From Antitrichia curtipendula (Eukaryota; Streptophyta; Bryopsida; Hypnales; Leucodontaceae), in the NCBI GenBank assembly GCA_951230915.1, contig OX579633.1:23160574-23224573 (forward strand): a DNA stretch of 64,000 bases. The letters are read 5' to 3'. The notes beneath the pieces are model-generated. The model made no database searches. It was given only the letters and a program-made list of their open reading frames with translations, and was not told the origin of the DNA. A program made the position numbers and the translations under genes. The number at the start of each line of letters is the position of its first letter. The first letter of the stretch is position 1. This document shows positions 11,569 through 23,132 of this stretch, piece after piece.

Positions 11569-11995
11569 AATGATGGTCTACATGCCAAGGGCCTCCACCA
11601 TGCCATTGTCTTCCAAATAAATCTTCTTCCCCGAGATGGGCTGATATGTGTGTGGAAGGCATCTCGATGGCTGGTCATGTGTTGAGTGGCCCCCGAATCC
11701 ACAATCCATGTAAACATGTTGGCCTTGTCCCCTCCTCCTTGGGTGGCAAAGGCAAAATCCTCCTCCTCCTCCTCTTTGGAGGCTTGGTATGCACTCTCCT
11801 TGCCTTTGGCTTGGCTGACCTTGCAATGCCTAGCAATGTGGCCTAATTTGCCACACTTGAAGCATGTCCTTGTCTCCTTGAACTCCTTGGTGTTGCCTCC
11901 TTTGCCATGTCTTGACACAAGGGCTGATCCCTCTCCTTGGGACTCATTCTCCTTGCGCTTGGTCACCTCATGCATCAAGCGCGCCGTCACAAACT

Positions 11996-12307
11996 TATTG
12001 GAATGCAAAGAACTTGTATTGCAATGAAGGGAGAACACAACAAGTGAATGGAAGGGGTGAGAGAGGCCTTGCAAGGGGCTACCCTCTTATACTAGTCTAC
12101 CACCAAGTGCCATGACTAACCATATGGGATAACTCAACACTAAAGGGCTAACCCTCTCTAGTATCACCCAAGGAGGGTTTCCCTCTCTAGTAGCACCTTG
12201 GTTGGCTACAAACAACTCCTAACTAAGGTCAGCCCATACATAGGGCTCACACATGAGTGTCTTAGTGTTCTACTCACTAATCTCAACACTACTCACTAAT
12301 CTCAACA
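11996..12307 (-). repeat. A2 3' LTR
   Basis: 312-bp LTR of copy A2, preceded by the target duplication AAACT. Confidence 0.95.
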
Positions 12308-15300
12308 CTCCCACTTTGTTTGTTGCCAAACAATGTCAAACCCATCTTTGTGCAAAGAACTTCGTGACGAGGCTTCGCAAGGGCCTTGGTCAACACATCC
12401 GCCACCATACGCTCCGTCGGTATATACTTCATCTCAATCACATTGCTCTCCACCTTCTCACGGATGAAGTGGTGTTGAATGTCAATGTGCTTGCTCCGTG
12501 AGTGGTGAGTTGGATTCTTCACCAATGCAATGGCGCCTTGATTGTCACACATGAGGGGTGTGCTCCTCTCTTGCTCAAAGCCAACGTCACTCAACAATTG
12601 CCGAAGCCATAGCGCCTCCCTCGTGCTTTGGCTAATGGCCATGTACTCCGCCTCAGTGGTAGACAACGCAATGGTGGGTTGCTTCTTCGAATTCCACGAA
12701 ACCGCACCATCTCCAAGCATAAACACATAGCCCGATGTGGACCTCCGATCGGTTGCATCTCCTGCCCAATCTGCATCACAAAAGCCCACCAATGCAAGAT
12801 TCTTCCCTCCAAGCACCAATTTGGCCTCTATGTGCCTTGGAGGTACCGCATGATCCTCTTCACCGCGGCCCAATGCATGGGGCCGCTCTTGGCCATGTAT
12901 TGGCTCACCACACTCATAGGGAACGCAAGGTCAGCCCTCGTGGCCACCATGGCATACATCAAGCTCCCTACCGCGGCTTTGTAAGGCACGTCTTCCATCT
13001 CCACCTTCACGGCCTCAAACTCCTCATCTGTGAGCTTCTCCAACTTGCAATGCACATCAAGTGGTGTGCCAATGGCCTTGCACTCCTCCATGTTGAAGCG
13101 CTTCAACACCTCCTCAATGTACTTGCTTTGGCTCATGGTGATGGTGCGAGTCGCCCGTTGCCTTTGAAACTCCACGCCAAGACAATAGTGCAACTCTCCT
13201 AGGTCGCTCATGTCATACTCTCGCTTCAACATGGCCTTCACCTCCTCCATGATGGCCATGGTGTTGGTCATGATGATCAAATCATCCACATACACGATGA
13301 CAATCACCAAACTGTCCTTCGTTTGCTTAATGTAAAGAGAGTGGTCCGCGTGACTCCTCTTGTAACCCTCCCTTGCAAACAAGGCATCTACATCCATGTA
13401 CCATGCTCTCCCCGACTGCCTCAACCCGTAGATGGCCTTCTTGAGCTTGCATTTGAGTTGCTCGCGCCCCTCCGCAACAAAGCCCTTGGGTTGATCCATG
13501 AAGATCACCTCCTCCAACAATGGGTTGAGAAACGCCGTGATCACATCCATTTGGTGCATCTCCAAGTCCATGGCTGCCCCGATGGCCCCCATACATCGAA
13601 TGGTGCAAAACTTGGCCACCGGTGCAAAGGTCTCATTGAAGTCCACCCCCTCCACTTGGGAGTAGCCCTTGGCTACCAACCTTGCCTTGTAGCGCACAAC
13701 ACTCCCCGATGCATCTCTCTTGGTGCAAAACACCCATTTGCACCCCACACTCTTGCGATCGGTAGGAAGGGGAGCAAGTTCCCATGTACCTTTGCTCATA
13801 AGTGAGGCGTACTCCGCTTGCATGGCTAGCTCCCACTTGCTTGCATCCGTGCTCCTCATGGCCTCCTCCACGGTGCTTGGGTCTCTCACAAAGGCCACGT
13901 TGGCACGCTCCATTTGATCTTGAGGCAAGATGTGGTTCATCCACCACTCTCCAAGCGGTCGCCGCTCCCTCGTGGGATACCTTGACTCCTTGGCCGCCTC
14001 TCCATCTTCTCGTGGAGCCACAACCACCTTCTTCTTCGGCGTGTGTGCGGTGAAGGGCTCCTCTTCTTCTTCTTGGGCCACATCTTGGTCACTTGGAGAT
14101 GTTTCCACCTCAAAGCCTCCATTGCTCCCACTTGGACTCATCTCCAAAGGCTCGCCATCCACCTTCTTGTCTTCTATGAAGGTGACATCACGACTCTTCA
14201 AAATCTTCTTGTTCTCCAAGCACATGAGTCGATATGCCTTGGAGCCCTCCCAATAGCCCAAAAACAAGCATTTGATGCCCTTGGCATCAAGTTTGGAGCG
14301 GTGGGGGCTCAAATCCAACGCATACGCCACACATCCAAAGATGCGCATGTGGCCAATGTTGGGCCTCCTTCCACTCCATGCCTCTTGCGGTGTCATCGAT
14401 GCAACCGCACTCGTGGGACACCGATTGCGAATGTAGGCCGCATTTGACACGGCCTCCGCCCAAAACTCATACTTGAGGCCTTGGGCATGCAACATGGCTC
14501 TAGCCATCTCCACGAGCGTCCGATTGGCACGCTCCGCCACACCATTTTGTTGCGGAGTGTACGGTGCGGAGGTTTGGTGTGCAATGCCGTGTTCTCTCAT
14601 AAAGGCCTCAAACGCCTTGGACGTGTATTCACCGCCATTGTCCGACCTCAACACCTTGACCTTGTGGTTGCTCTCATTCTCCACAAGTGCCTTCCATGCC
14701 TTGAACCTCTCAAACACCTCACTCTTGCATTTGAGCACCAACACCCACACCTTCCTCGAAAAGTCATCAATGAAGGTGAGGAAATACCTTGCACCACCCA
14801 TGGAAGTGGTCTTCATGGGGCCGCACACATCGGAGTGCACAATCTCCAATACCTTGACCGCCCGCGTTGCCCCATGGTTTGGAAAAGGCTTCCTCGCTTG
14901 CTTGCCTTCAATGCAAGCCTCACACACCAAATCGCAATTGGCCTTCTTCACTTGCATGCCGCCCACCATGCTTTCAAGCACCTTCACGCTATTGACGTTG
15001 AGGTGCCCCAATCGCTTGTGCCAAAGCTCCACCGAGTCTTGCACCGCCGTCGCTTGCGCCACACAAACCGTACTTGAGTTGTTCACCGTCTTGAACTCAA
15101 GTTGATAAAGGTTGCCTTGCTTTGGCGCAGTGACAATCATCTCTCCATTCCATGCCGCCAAAACACAACCTTGGTTGTTGAATTGCACCCTCAAGCCTTG
15201 TGCCACCAACTTGCTCACCGAGAGCAAATTGGCATGCAATTTGGGCACATGCAACGCATCTTGGATGCGAATCTTCCTCATCACACCCTTGACCATCACC

Positions 15301-16262
15301 TCCATCACAATGCTCCCCATGCCAATGGCCTCTACCATGCCATTGTCACCCAAAAACACCTTGCGGTTGCTAATGGGTTGATAAGAGAGAAAAACTTGCC
15401 TGTGAGGGGTCATGTGTTGCGTTGCCCCTGAATCAATGATCCACTTGAAGATGTTGTGGTCGTCGTAGCCATCACTTGCCGCAAACGCAAACTCTTCCTC
15501 CGCTTCGACGACCGTTGCTTTGTTGGCACTCTCCTTCTTTGTCTTCCTACAATTGCGAGCGAGGTGGCCCACAAGCCCGCAGTTGTAGCACGTGCGTGTC
15601 TCCTTGCGAGGTTGAGAAGTCTCCCCATTGCCATTTCGTGAAAGAAGCGCTACCCCTCCTTCCTTGGGCTCATTCTCCTTCCTCTTGGACACCTCGTGCA
15701 TCAATCTCGCGGTGACATACTCCAAGTTGAGGTCCTTCATGGCTCTTGTCTCCAACGCCGTGATGAGATACTCATACGAGGTGGGCAAACTCTCAAGGAG
15801 AGTCATGACAATATCTCCATCCGTCAACGGCGCCTCCAAACAAACGAGTTGGTCCGCAAGGCCCTTGACCTTGTTGATGTGGTCAAGCATGTCATCCCCC
15901 TCTTGCATCTTGCACGTGAAGAACTTGCGACGAGTGAAGAGAATGTTGGATAAACTCTTCGTTTGATGGATGTTGCAAAGGACCTTCCATGCTTCCGCTG
16001 GCCCCTTGCAAGAGCGCACGTGCGCAAGTTGCCTATCCCCAAGATTGCAAGCAATCATGGAGAAGGCCTTCTTCACCCTCCTCTCGTAAGACTTCTTGAC
16101 CTTGTCCTCGGCCTCATCGGGAGGCGTCTCCTCGGAGTCTTCCACAATCTCCCAAAGGTCCTTCTCGGACAAGATCATCTCCATCTTGAACTTCCATAAG
16201 CCGAAGTCGCCTCCATCAAACTTGTCCAAGACACGGATCCCTTCTCCCTCACTTGTAGCCAT
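12289..16262 (-). pseudogene. copia A2 gag-pol, one frameshift in RNase H
   Basis: Same polyprotein as A1 from the ATG at 16262. One base is missing in a CTCTAATG stretch near 12829, where A1 has the base at 2131-2140. The first frame ends after 1144 codons, at the beginning of RNase H; the rest of RNase H (12289-12827) lies in another frame. Protease, integrase and RT motifs are intact, so only RNase H is cut off. The loss is very recent, or it is a sequencing error. Confidence 0.93.
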
Positions 16263-17225
16263 GTTACCACGTCTTCCGCTCTACTTGGTTTCCCAAGCAC
16301 TCCAATGAGCCTCTAAAGCTCTCCAATCACACAACCCACCCTCACGTGGTTGCAATCTCTCTCAAGTGACCCCAATTGGTCCAAATTACTCCAATGAGCC
16401 CTCAATGGCTCTCTAAAGTCTCAACCAACACTCACGTGGTTGCCAACTCTCCCAAGTGACTCTAAATGGTCCTAATCACTTCAATCAGCCCTCAATGGCT
16501 CTCTAAAGTCCCAACCAACACTCGCGTGGTTGTCAACTCTCCGAAGTGACTCCAAATGGTCCTAATCACTTCAATCAGCCCTCAATGGCTCTCTAAAGTC
16601 TCAACCAACACTCACGTGGTTGTCAACTCTCCAAAGTGACTCCAAATGCTCACAATCACTCAAATCAGCCCTCAATGGCTCTCCCAAGTCACAAACAACA
16701 CTCAAATGCTTGCAAACCCTTCAATGCAACTCCGAATGTTGCAAAACACTCCAATGGAGTTCCAAATGATCTGATTTACTCCAAAGCTACTCTAAATGGT
16801 CCAAATCACTCCACTTAAGCTCCAAATGATCTGATCTACTTCAAAGCACCTCCAAATGACCCGATCTATTCCAATAGAGCTCCAATTGTTCTAAAACACT
16901 TCAAAGCACCTCCAAATGACACGATCTACTCCACTAGAGCCCCAAATGATCTGATCTACTCCAAGAGGCCTCTCAATGATCTGATCTACTCAAATAGACC
17001 CTAAAATGAAGTAAACTACCTCAAAACACCTCCAAACAAGTACCAAATGCAAGATCAAACCTCAAAGAATCCTCCAAACCCCAAACAAGAGAGATCCTCA
17101 CCAAACAAGAAGACCTTGAACTCAAGAAGCTCCAAGTGACCCCAACTTCACTTGCTCCAAGCTCCAATGGCGCCTCTCCAACAAAACACCTCCAAAGTCC
17201 TCCAACACCAAGTCGCAACTCACAT
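16263..17225 (-). repeat. A2 untranslated leader with tandem repeats
   Basis: Same leader as in A1, with ~90-bp units around 16335-16665 followed by shorter GATCTGATCTACTCC-type units. Confidence 0.8.
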
Positions 17226-17241
17226 GCGTGGGCCCATAACC

Positions 17242-17553
17242 TATTGGAATGCAAAGAACTTGTATTGCAATGAAGGGAGAACACAACAAGTGAATGGAAG
17301 GGGTGAGAGAGGCCTTGCAAGGGGCTACCCTCTTATACTAGTCTACCACCAAGTGCCATGACTAACCATATGGGATAACTCAACACTAAAGGGCTAACCC
17401 TCTCTAGTATCACCCAAGGAGGGTTTCCCTCTCTAGTAGCACCTTGGTTGGCTACAAACAACTCCTAACTAAGGTCAGCCCATACATAGGGCTCACACAT
17501 GAGTGTCTTAGTGTTCTACTCACTAATCTCAACACTACTCACTAATCTCAACA
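17242..17553 (-). repeat. A2 5' LTR
   Basis: 312-bp LTR of A2, followed by the AAACT target duplication and the remainder of the B1 gag. Confidence 0.95.
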
Positions 17554-18235
17554 AAACTCCATGGTCAGCTCCTTCATAGGCCTTGTCTCCAATGCGGTGA
17601 TGAGGAACTCATAAGACGGTGGCAAGCTCTCCAACAAAGTCATCACCATATCTCCATCCTCACGGGTGCCTCCAAACAAGCCAACTCATCCGCAAGAGCC
17701 TTGATCTTGTTGACATGATCCAACAAGTCATCCTCCTCTTGTATCTTGTTAGTGAAGAACTTCCGCCTAAGAAAGAGGATGTTGGAGAGGCTCTTGGTCT
17801 CATGGATGTTGCAAAGGGTGTTCCATGCTTGGGCTGGTCCCTTGCAATGGCGAATGTGTGCAATTTGCCGGTCCACAAGGTTGATGGCAATGAGAGCAAA
17901 GGCCTTCTTCTCCTTCCTCTCAAATGCCTTCTTGGTGTTTGGATCAGCATTTGCACTTGGGGGCTCCTCACTCCCATCCACCACCTTCCACAAGTCCTTC
18001 TCCGCAAGAACCATCTCCATCTTGAACTTCCACATGCCAAAGTTCTCCCCATTGAACTTATCAATGATGCGCACGCCTTCTCCTCCACTTGATGCCTTGA
18101 TGGAGCACCTCCCACTTGTTGGCAGCCTCCCAAGTGTCTCCAAGAGTTCACAAACTCAATTCAGCCTCCAAACAAGCACTTGGAAGCCAATGCGGCTGAA
18201 ATGACACCAGTCAGCCCTTCCAAGCACCTCCAAAG

Positions 18236-18392
18236 TATTGGAACCATTAGGGTTTCATCCCTGTCAAAATTACATCCAATAGATTGATTAGTTAGGGTTT
18301 AACCCTTGTATAAAACCTCGTCACCAGGACACTAATTCTATCTATTGAGACAGTGTTTCTCGAATCATAAGCTACGCAACTGTTTTGCTACA
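18236..18392 (+). repeat. C 5' LTR (157 bp)
   Basis: Short LTR differing from the 3' copy at 3 of 157 positions, so the insertion is older than that of family A. Confidence 0.93.
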
Positions 18393-18404
18393 TGGTATCA
18401 GAGT
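18393..18404 (+). promoter_or_regulatory. C primer-binding site, complementary to tRNA-iMet 3' end
   Basis: TGGTATCAGAGT begins directly after the 5' LTR. It matches the classical plant copia primer site, complementary to the 3' end of initiator tRNA-Met. This differs from families A and B, which pair with the anticodon arm. Confidence 0.85.
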
Positions 18405-18604
18405 AATCACTGATCCTCAAAGTAGTCAGAGTACTCTTGAGTTAGATAGCAGGAACTACTAGGACTAGAGACTATAGAAACGGTCCTCTTACTTTCCTTC
18501 TCCTGCATCCTTCCTTTCTCTCACACAGCTACAATACATTACCGTCCAACGGAACTATTTTTTTTTCCTTTCTCTCGTACATTCGAAATTCAAATTTTTA
18601 GACG

Positions 18605-19981
18605 ATGGATCCCAGCACTAGGGACATACCGGAAACCATGAAACTTGCAGGACCTGCAAACTATGTTATCTGGAGCTACAAGGTCAAACTATTACTACTT
18701 CAAGAAGGTCTGTGGGACTTCATCGGACCTCACCAAGACCGGTCCGATGACACTGACGCACGGAATGGCGACCATGTTGGGGATCACGGTGGGATTACGG
18801 TGGCGATCATTGGCGGGATGGTAACCTCATCTGCAACAAACACCAAAGGGACCTCTTCCGCCACAACCGACACCACAGCCGACGCGCGTCTCACCACCAC
18901 AGCACCAGCGTCAACACCTGCGACAGTAGTTAACATCGACAGGACCAGGCGAAACGACTCAAAATTTCGAGCGGGGCGTATCATTATTTCCCTGGTAAGA
19001 GACTCTATCATACTCAGCGTTATTCACCTTACTGATCCCAAAGCAATTTGGGATTGCCTCAAAAGTATGTGCGACGTGCGTAACTCCTCCCGACGTCTCT
19101 CTCTAAGAGAACAGTTTTATTCACTACGGCTTGCGGAGGGTAAGAATATAGGAGATCACCTCCAACAGATTAACCTTCTAGTCACCCAGCTAGCAAACCT
19201 AGGAATTACCACACCTGACGAAGAACTCGTAGATCTCACCTTGAACAGCTTGCCCAAAACCTGGTCCACATTCAGACAAATCCAAAAAGGACGAGACCAG
19301 CTACCTAGTTTCTCGCAACTAGAGGGCCTTTTACTTCAAGAGGAACTTAGTCGAAACCTGGACAACCAAAGAGAAATAGAAGAAATCAACCTGTCTAGAC
19401 ACCAGGTCCTCAGCCGCCACCACACTCGCGGATGCCGCATCGACACCCGCAACCAGCACTTCTCCGACCGCAACACCAGCCGCACGATCACCCAGCCTCC
19501 TCGCAACCCTGCATCAATCAACTGCCACAAGTGCGGTAAACTAGGCCACTTCGCACGCGACTGCGCCAGGGCAACACTCGAAGACAATATCAAACTTATG
19601 CAAGCTCAACTGAAACGGATGCAAACTCCACGACCACCTCAAGTACATCTCGTTGAAGCCGGAGAAGACGATGACCATCACCCCACCTGCCTAGTCGAAG
19701 TTAGCGAAGACGACGACTCCAATCTCGATCTGGACCCCGATACTCCGATAATCAACGCCTGCATCGACGCTTTTTCAAACGACCTCTCCGAAGGCTTCAT
19801 CGACTCCTACGAAGTCTTGAATCTTTCAACGCACTCCCCGCCTCAAGAGGAAGAGTGGTTCCTAGACTCCGGAGCTTCGTCACACGTCACAGGCAACTCA
19901 CGACTTCTCAGTCAATTAACTAGCTCCAACGTTTCGCACATAAAAACGGCCGGTGGCCATACCATGGCAGTAGCAGGCTAA
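18605..19981 (+). pseudogene. copia C gag and protease region
   Basis: Open frame of 458 codons from the first ATG after the leader. It has a gag domain with the conserved DRLTWF-like opening, a zinc knuckle (C307, C310, H315, C320) and a protease motif FLDSGASSH (D421). A TAA at 19979-19981 truncates it inside the protease region, where the family normally continues (AGxGSV). The same frame continues in copia character beyond the stop, so this is a nonsense mutation in one gag-pol frame. Confidence 0.85.
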
Positions 19982-21841
19982 GGCTCTGTAACAATAGTTG
20001 ATCTCTCCGGAGAAATAAAACAGATCCATAGAATTCTCTATGTTCCAGGAGTTAAGACCAACCTTCTTTCCGTAGGAAAACTGACTGATGCCGGTTACCG
20101 AGTCCTGTTCGACAATAGGACCTGCACCATCTACGACAAAGATCGGAAGAATGACACATTCCTACATGCCACTCGAGACCCCCGAAACAACCTATACAGA
20201 GTACTAAACTTCTTTGGAAACCCCGGACACTCTCTCGTCGCCTCGATAGTACCCACCAATTCTCTCAGGTTTCCCCAACCCACCATAACTCCACCAGACC
20301 CCGAACCAAGACCAAGTTCTCGCCCTACAGATTCCACAATCCACGTGTGGCACAAACGCATGGCACACCTAAACTACCAAAGTTTATACCATATGACAAA
20401 CAAACAGTTAGTGGGAGGCCTACCAGCTCTTCCCCTCCTTAAACATACCTGCCCGTCTTGCATGATAGGCAAACTCCCCAGGGATAAAATCCCAAAGAAA
20501 CGGAACCACTACACAACTAGAATCTTACAGCTCATCCATAGCGATCTATGCGGCCCTCTGCCTATCCCATCTCGAACTGGAAATCGGTATATCCTGACCT
20601 TCATCGACGACTATTCAAGAAAGACCTGACTATACTACATCACCGACAAATCCCAAACATTGGACCATTTTCACAAATTCCGGAAACTAGTCGAAACACC
20701 TGGACATCGCATCGAGACTCTCCGGAGTGACAGAGGCGGAGAATATCTATCGACAGCCTTCCAAGACTACTGTTCCAAATACGGAATCTCCCGTCAAATT
20801 ACCGCAGGTTATAGTCCACACCAGAACGGCATCGCCGAACGCAAAAACAGAACCTTACTCGAAGGCATCAGGAGCATAGTCACGGGAACCAAGATACCCA
20901 AAGCACTTTGGGAGGAATTAGCCAATACGGTGAACTACATCCAGAACAGGTGTCCCACTAAAGCCCTGAAATTAAAAACACCTGAAGAAGTCTACACAGG
21001 AGTAAAGCCCAACCTAGCTCACTTACGCATCATCGGGTGCATTGCATATTGCCACATTCCCGACGTTAAGCATCAGAAATTCAACCCCAAGGCCGTCCCC
21101 ACCGTCCTAGTAGGTTACGATGAACAATCCAAAGCCTATCGATGCTACAACCCTGTAACTAGAAAAATCTTGATCTCCCGAGACGTTCGCTTTGACGAAA
21201 CCTCGTTCAACCCCCCTTTTCCAGAAACCACCGAACCTCTCCAGGAACCCCAGTATCTTCAAACCCTGCTCAAACCATTCTCTCACCCAGCCCAGCCAGA
21301 TATCCCAACCGCAATACAACCACCCACCCAAACCCACTCCCTCACCCGGCTGAAGCTCACCTGCACCCCACACAAACCAACCCCAACCTTCAACCTGTCA
21401 CCACGGATTTTCCCCCGACCACAACACTCACTCCGACTACTCCAACTCCAGTCTCACCTACCCCTCGTTTAAGTTCTCCTGCTCCAACACCTGCACCAGA
21501 GTCACCAGTACCACCTCGCCGCTCACAACGCCCACGACGCCAGACAATCAAACTCAACGACTATGTCCTCACGCTCTCCACCGACGACTTCAACATCTGC
21601 ACCATCAATCCACATTCACCACCCAAGCCATCCACAGCAAACCAAGATCATACAACAATCAAGTTCAAAACCGCCACGACTGACCCAGGATGGAGGCAAG
21701 CTATGCAGGACGAGATGGATTCCATTTGGAAAAACAAGACTTGGGATCTAGAACCACTTCCACCTGGCAAGCGAGCGATAACCTACAAGTGGGTCTTCAA
21801 ACTGAAACCACGACTCCCTAGCCAACCACCGATCAAGAAAG
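19982..21841 (+). pseudogene. copia C protease end, integrase and start of RT
   Basis: Continues the frame after the TAA. It shows the HHCC zinc region (WHKRMAHLNY...CPSCMIGK, near 20345-20480) and the integrase core with HSDLCGP, RSDRGGEY and SPHQNGIAERKN. Then comes a proline-rich linker and the first part of RT (YKWVFKLK near 21790), where A3 has inserted. A TGA at 20627-20629 replaces the conserved W after SRKT. Frameshifts follow near 21420. Confidence 0.85.
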
Positions 21842-22153
21842 TGTTGAGATTAGTGAGTAGTGTTGAGATTAGTGAGTAGAACACTAAGACACTCATGTGT
21901 GAGCCCTATGTATGGGCTGACCTTAGTTAGGAGTTGTTTGTAGCCAACCAAGGTGCTACTAGAGAGGGAAACCCTCCTTGGGTGATACTAGAGAGGGTTA
22001 GCCCTTTAGTGTTGAGTTATCCCATATGGTTAGTCATGGCACTTGGTGGTAGACTAGTATAAGAGGGTAGCCCCTTGCAAGGCCTCTCTCACCCCTTCCA
22101 TTCACTTGTTGTGTTCTCCCTTCATTGCAATACAAGTTCTTTGCATTCCAATA
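21842..22153 (+). repeat. A3 5' LTR
   Basis: 312-bp LTR starting with a tandem pair of the 19-base TGTTGAGATTAGTGAGTAG and ending ATTCCAATA. A TATA-like TATAAGAG lies near 22058. Confidence 0.95.
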
Positions 22154-22169
22154 GGTTATGGGCCCACGC
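22154..22169 (+). promoter_or_regulatory. A3 primer-binding site, tRNA-iMet anticodon-arm type
   Basis: GGTTATGGGCCCACGC directly follows the LTR. It pairs with the initiator tRNA-Met anticodon arm, as in A1 and A2. Confidence 0.75.
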
Positions 22170-23132
22170 ATGTGAGTTGCGACTTGGTGTTGGAGGACTT
22201 TGGAGGTGTTTTGTTGGAGAGGCGCCATTGGAGCTTGGAGCAAGTGAAGTTGGGGTCACTTGGAGCTTCTTGAGTTCAAGGTCTTCTTGTTTGGTGAGGA
22301 TCTCTCTTGTTTGGGGTTTGGAGGATTCTTTGAGGTTTGATCTTGCATTTGGTACTTGTTTGGAGGTGTTTTGAGGTAGTTTACTTCATTTTAGGGTCTA
22401 TTTGAGTAGATCAGATCATTGAGAGGCCTCTTGGAGTAGATCAGATCATTTGGGGCTCTAGTGGAGTAGATCGTGTCATTTGGAGGTGCTTTGAAGTGTT
22501 TTAGAACAATTGGAGCTCTATTGGAATAGATCGGGTCATTTGGAGGTGCTTTGAAGTAGATCAGATCATTTGGAGCTTAAGTGGAGTGATTTGGACCATT
22601 TAGAGTAGCTTTGGAGTAAATCAGATCATTTGGAACTCCATTGGAGTGTTTTGCAACATTCGGAGTTGCATTGAAGGGTTTGCAAGCATTTGAGTGTTGT
22701 TTGTGACTTGGGAGAGCCATTGAGGGCTGATTTGAGTGATTGTGAGCATTTGGAGTCACTTTGGAGAGTTGACAACCACGTGAGTGTTGGTTGAGACTTT
22801 AGAGAGCCATTGAGGGCTGATTGAAGTGATTAGGACCATTTGGAGTCACTTCGGAGAGTTGACAACCACGCGAGTGTTGGTTGGGACTTTAGAGAGCCAT
22901 TGAGGGCTGATTGAAGTGATTAGGACCATTTAGAGTCACTTGGGAGAGTTGGCAACCACGTGAGTGTTGGTTGAGACTTTAGAGAGCCATTGAGGGCTCA
23001 TTGGAGTAATTTGGACCAATTGGGGTCACTTGAGAGAGATTGCAACCACGTGAGGGTGGGTTGTGTGATTGGAGAGCTTTAGAGGCTCATTGGAGTGCTT
23101 GGGAAACCAAGTAGAGCGGAAGACGTGGTAAC
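22170..23132 (+). repeat. A3 untranslated leader with tandem repeats
   Basis: The first half carries short units containing GTAGATCAGATCATTTGGAG (about 22390-22640). The second half carries about four ~90-bp units, each with GAGAGCCATTGAGGGCTGAT and ACCACGTGAGTGTTGGTTG (about 22690-23060). The function is unknown. Packaging or dimerisation signals are possible in this position, but nothing proves it. Confidence 0.8.

Larger units (their letters stand above)
11996..17553 (-). mobile_element. Ty1/copia retrotransposon, family A, copy A2
   Basis: 5558 bp on the minus strand, inserted into the gag of B1. LTRs are 11996-12307 and 17242-17553 (312 bp each). The target duplication AAACT is at 11991-11995 and 17554-17558. 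It looks identical to A1 and A3 apart from isolated substitutions and one missing base in pol. The leader repeat region corresponds to 16263-17225, and the primer-binding site is the same half-tRNA type at 17226-17241. Confidence 0.97.
11553..18098 (-). pseudogene. copia B1 gag remnant, split by A2
   Basis: The C-terminal gag half (11553-11995) holds the zinc knuckle CFKCGKLGHIARHC and the start of the protease (DSGATQHM). The N-terminal half is at 17559-18098 on the other side of A2. The ATG seen in B2 is AAG here (18096-18098), so the start codon is lost. The frame also breaks near 17660 and 11650. Confidence 0.85.
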
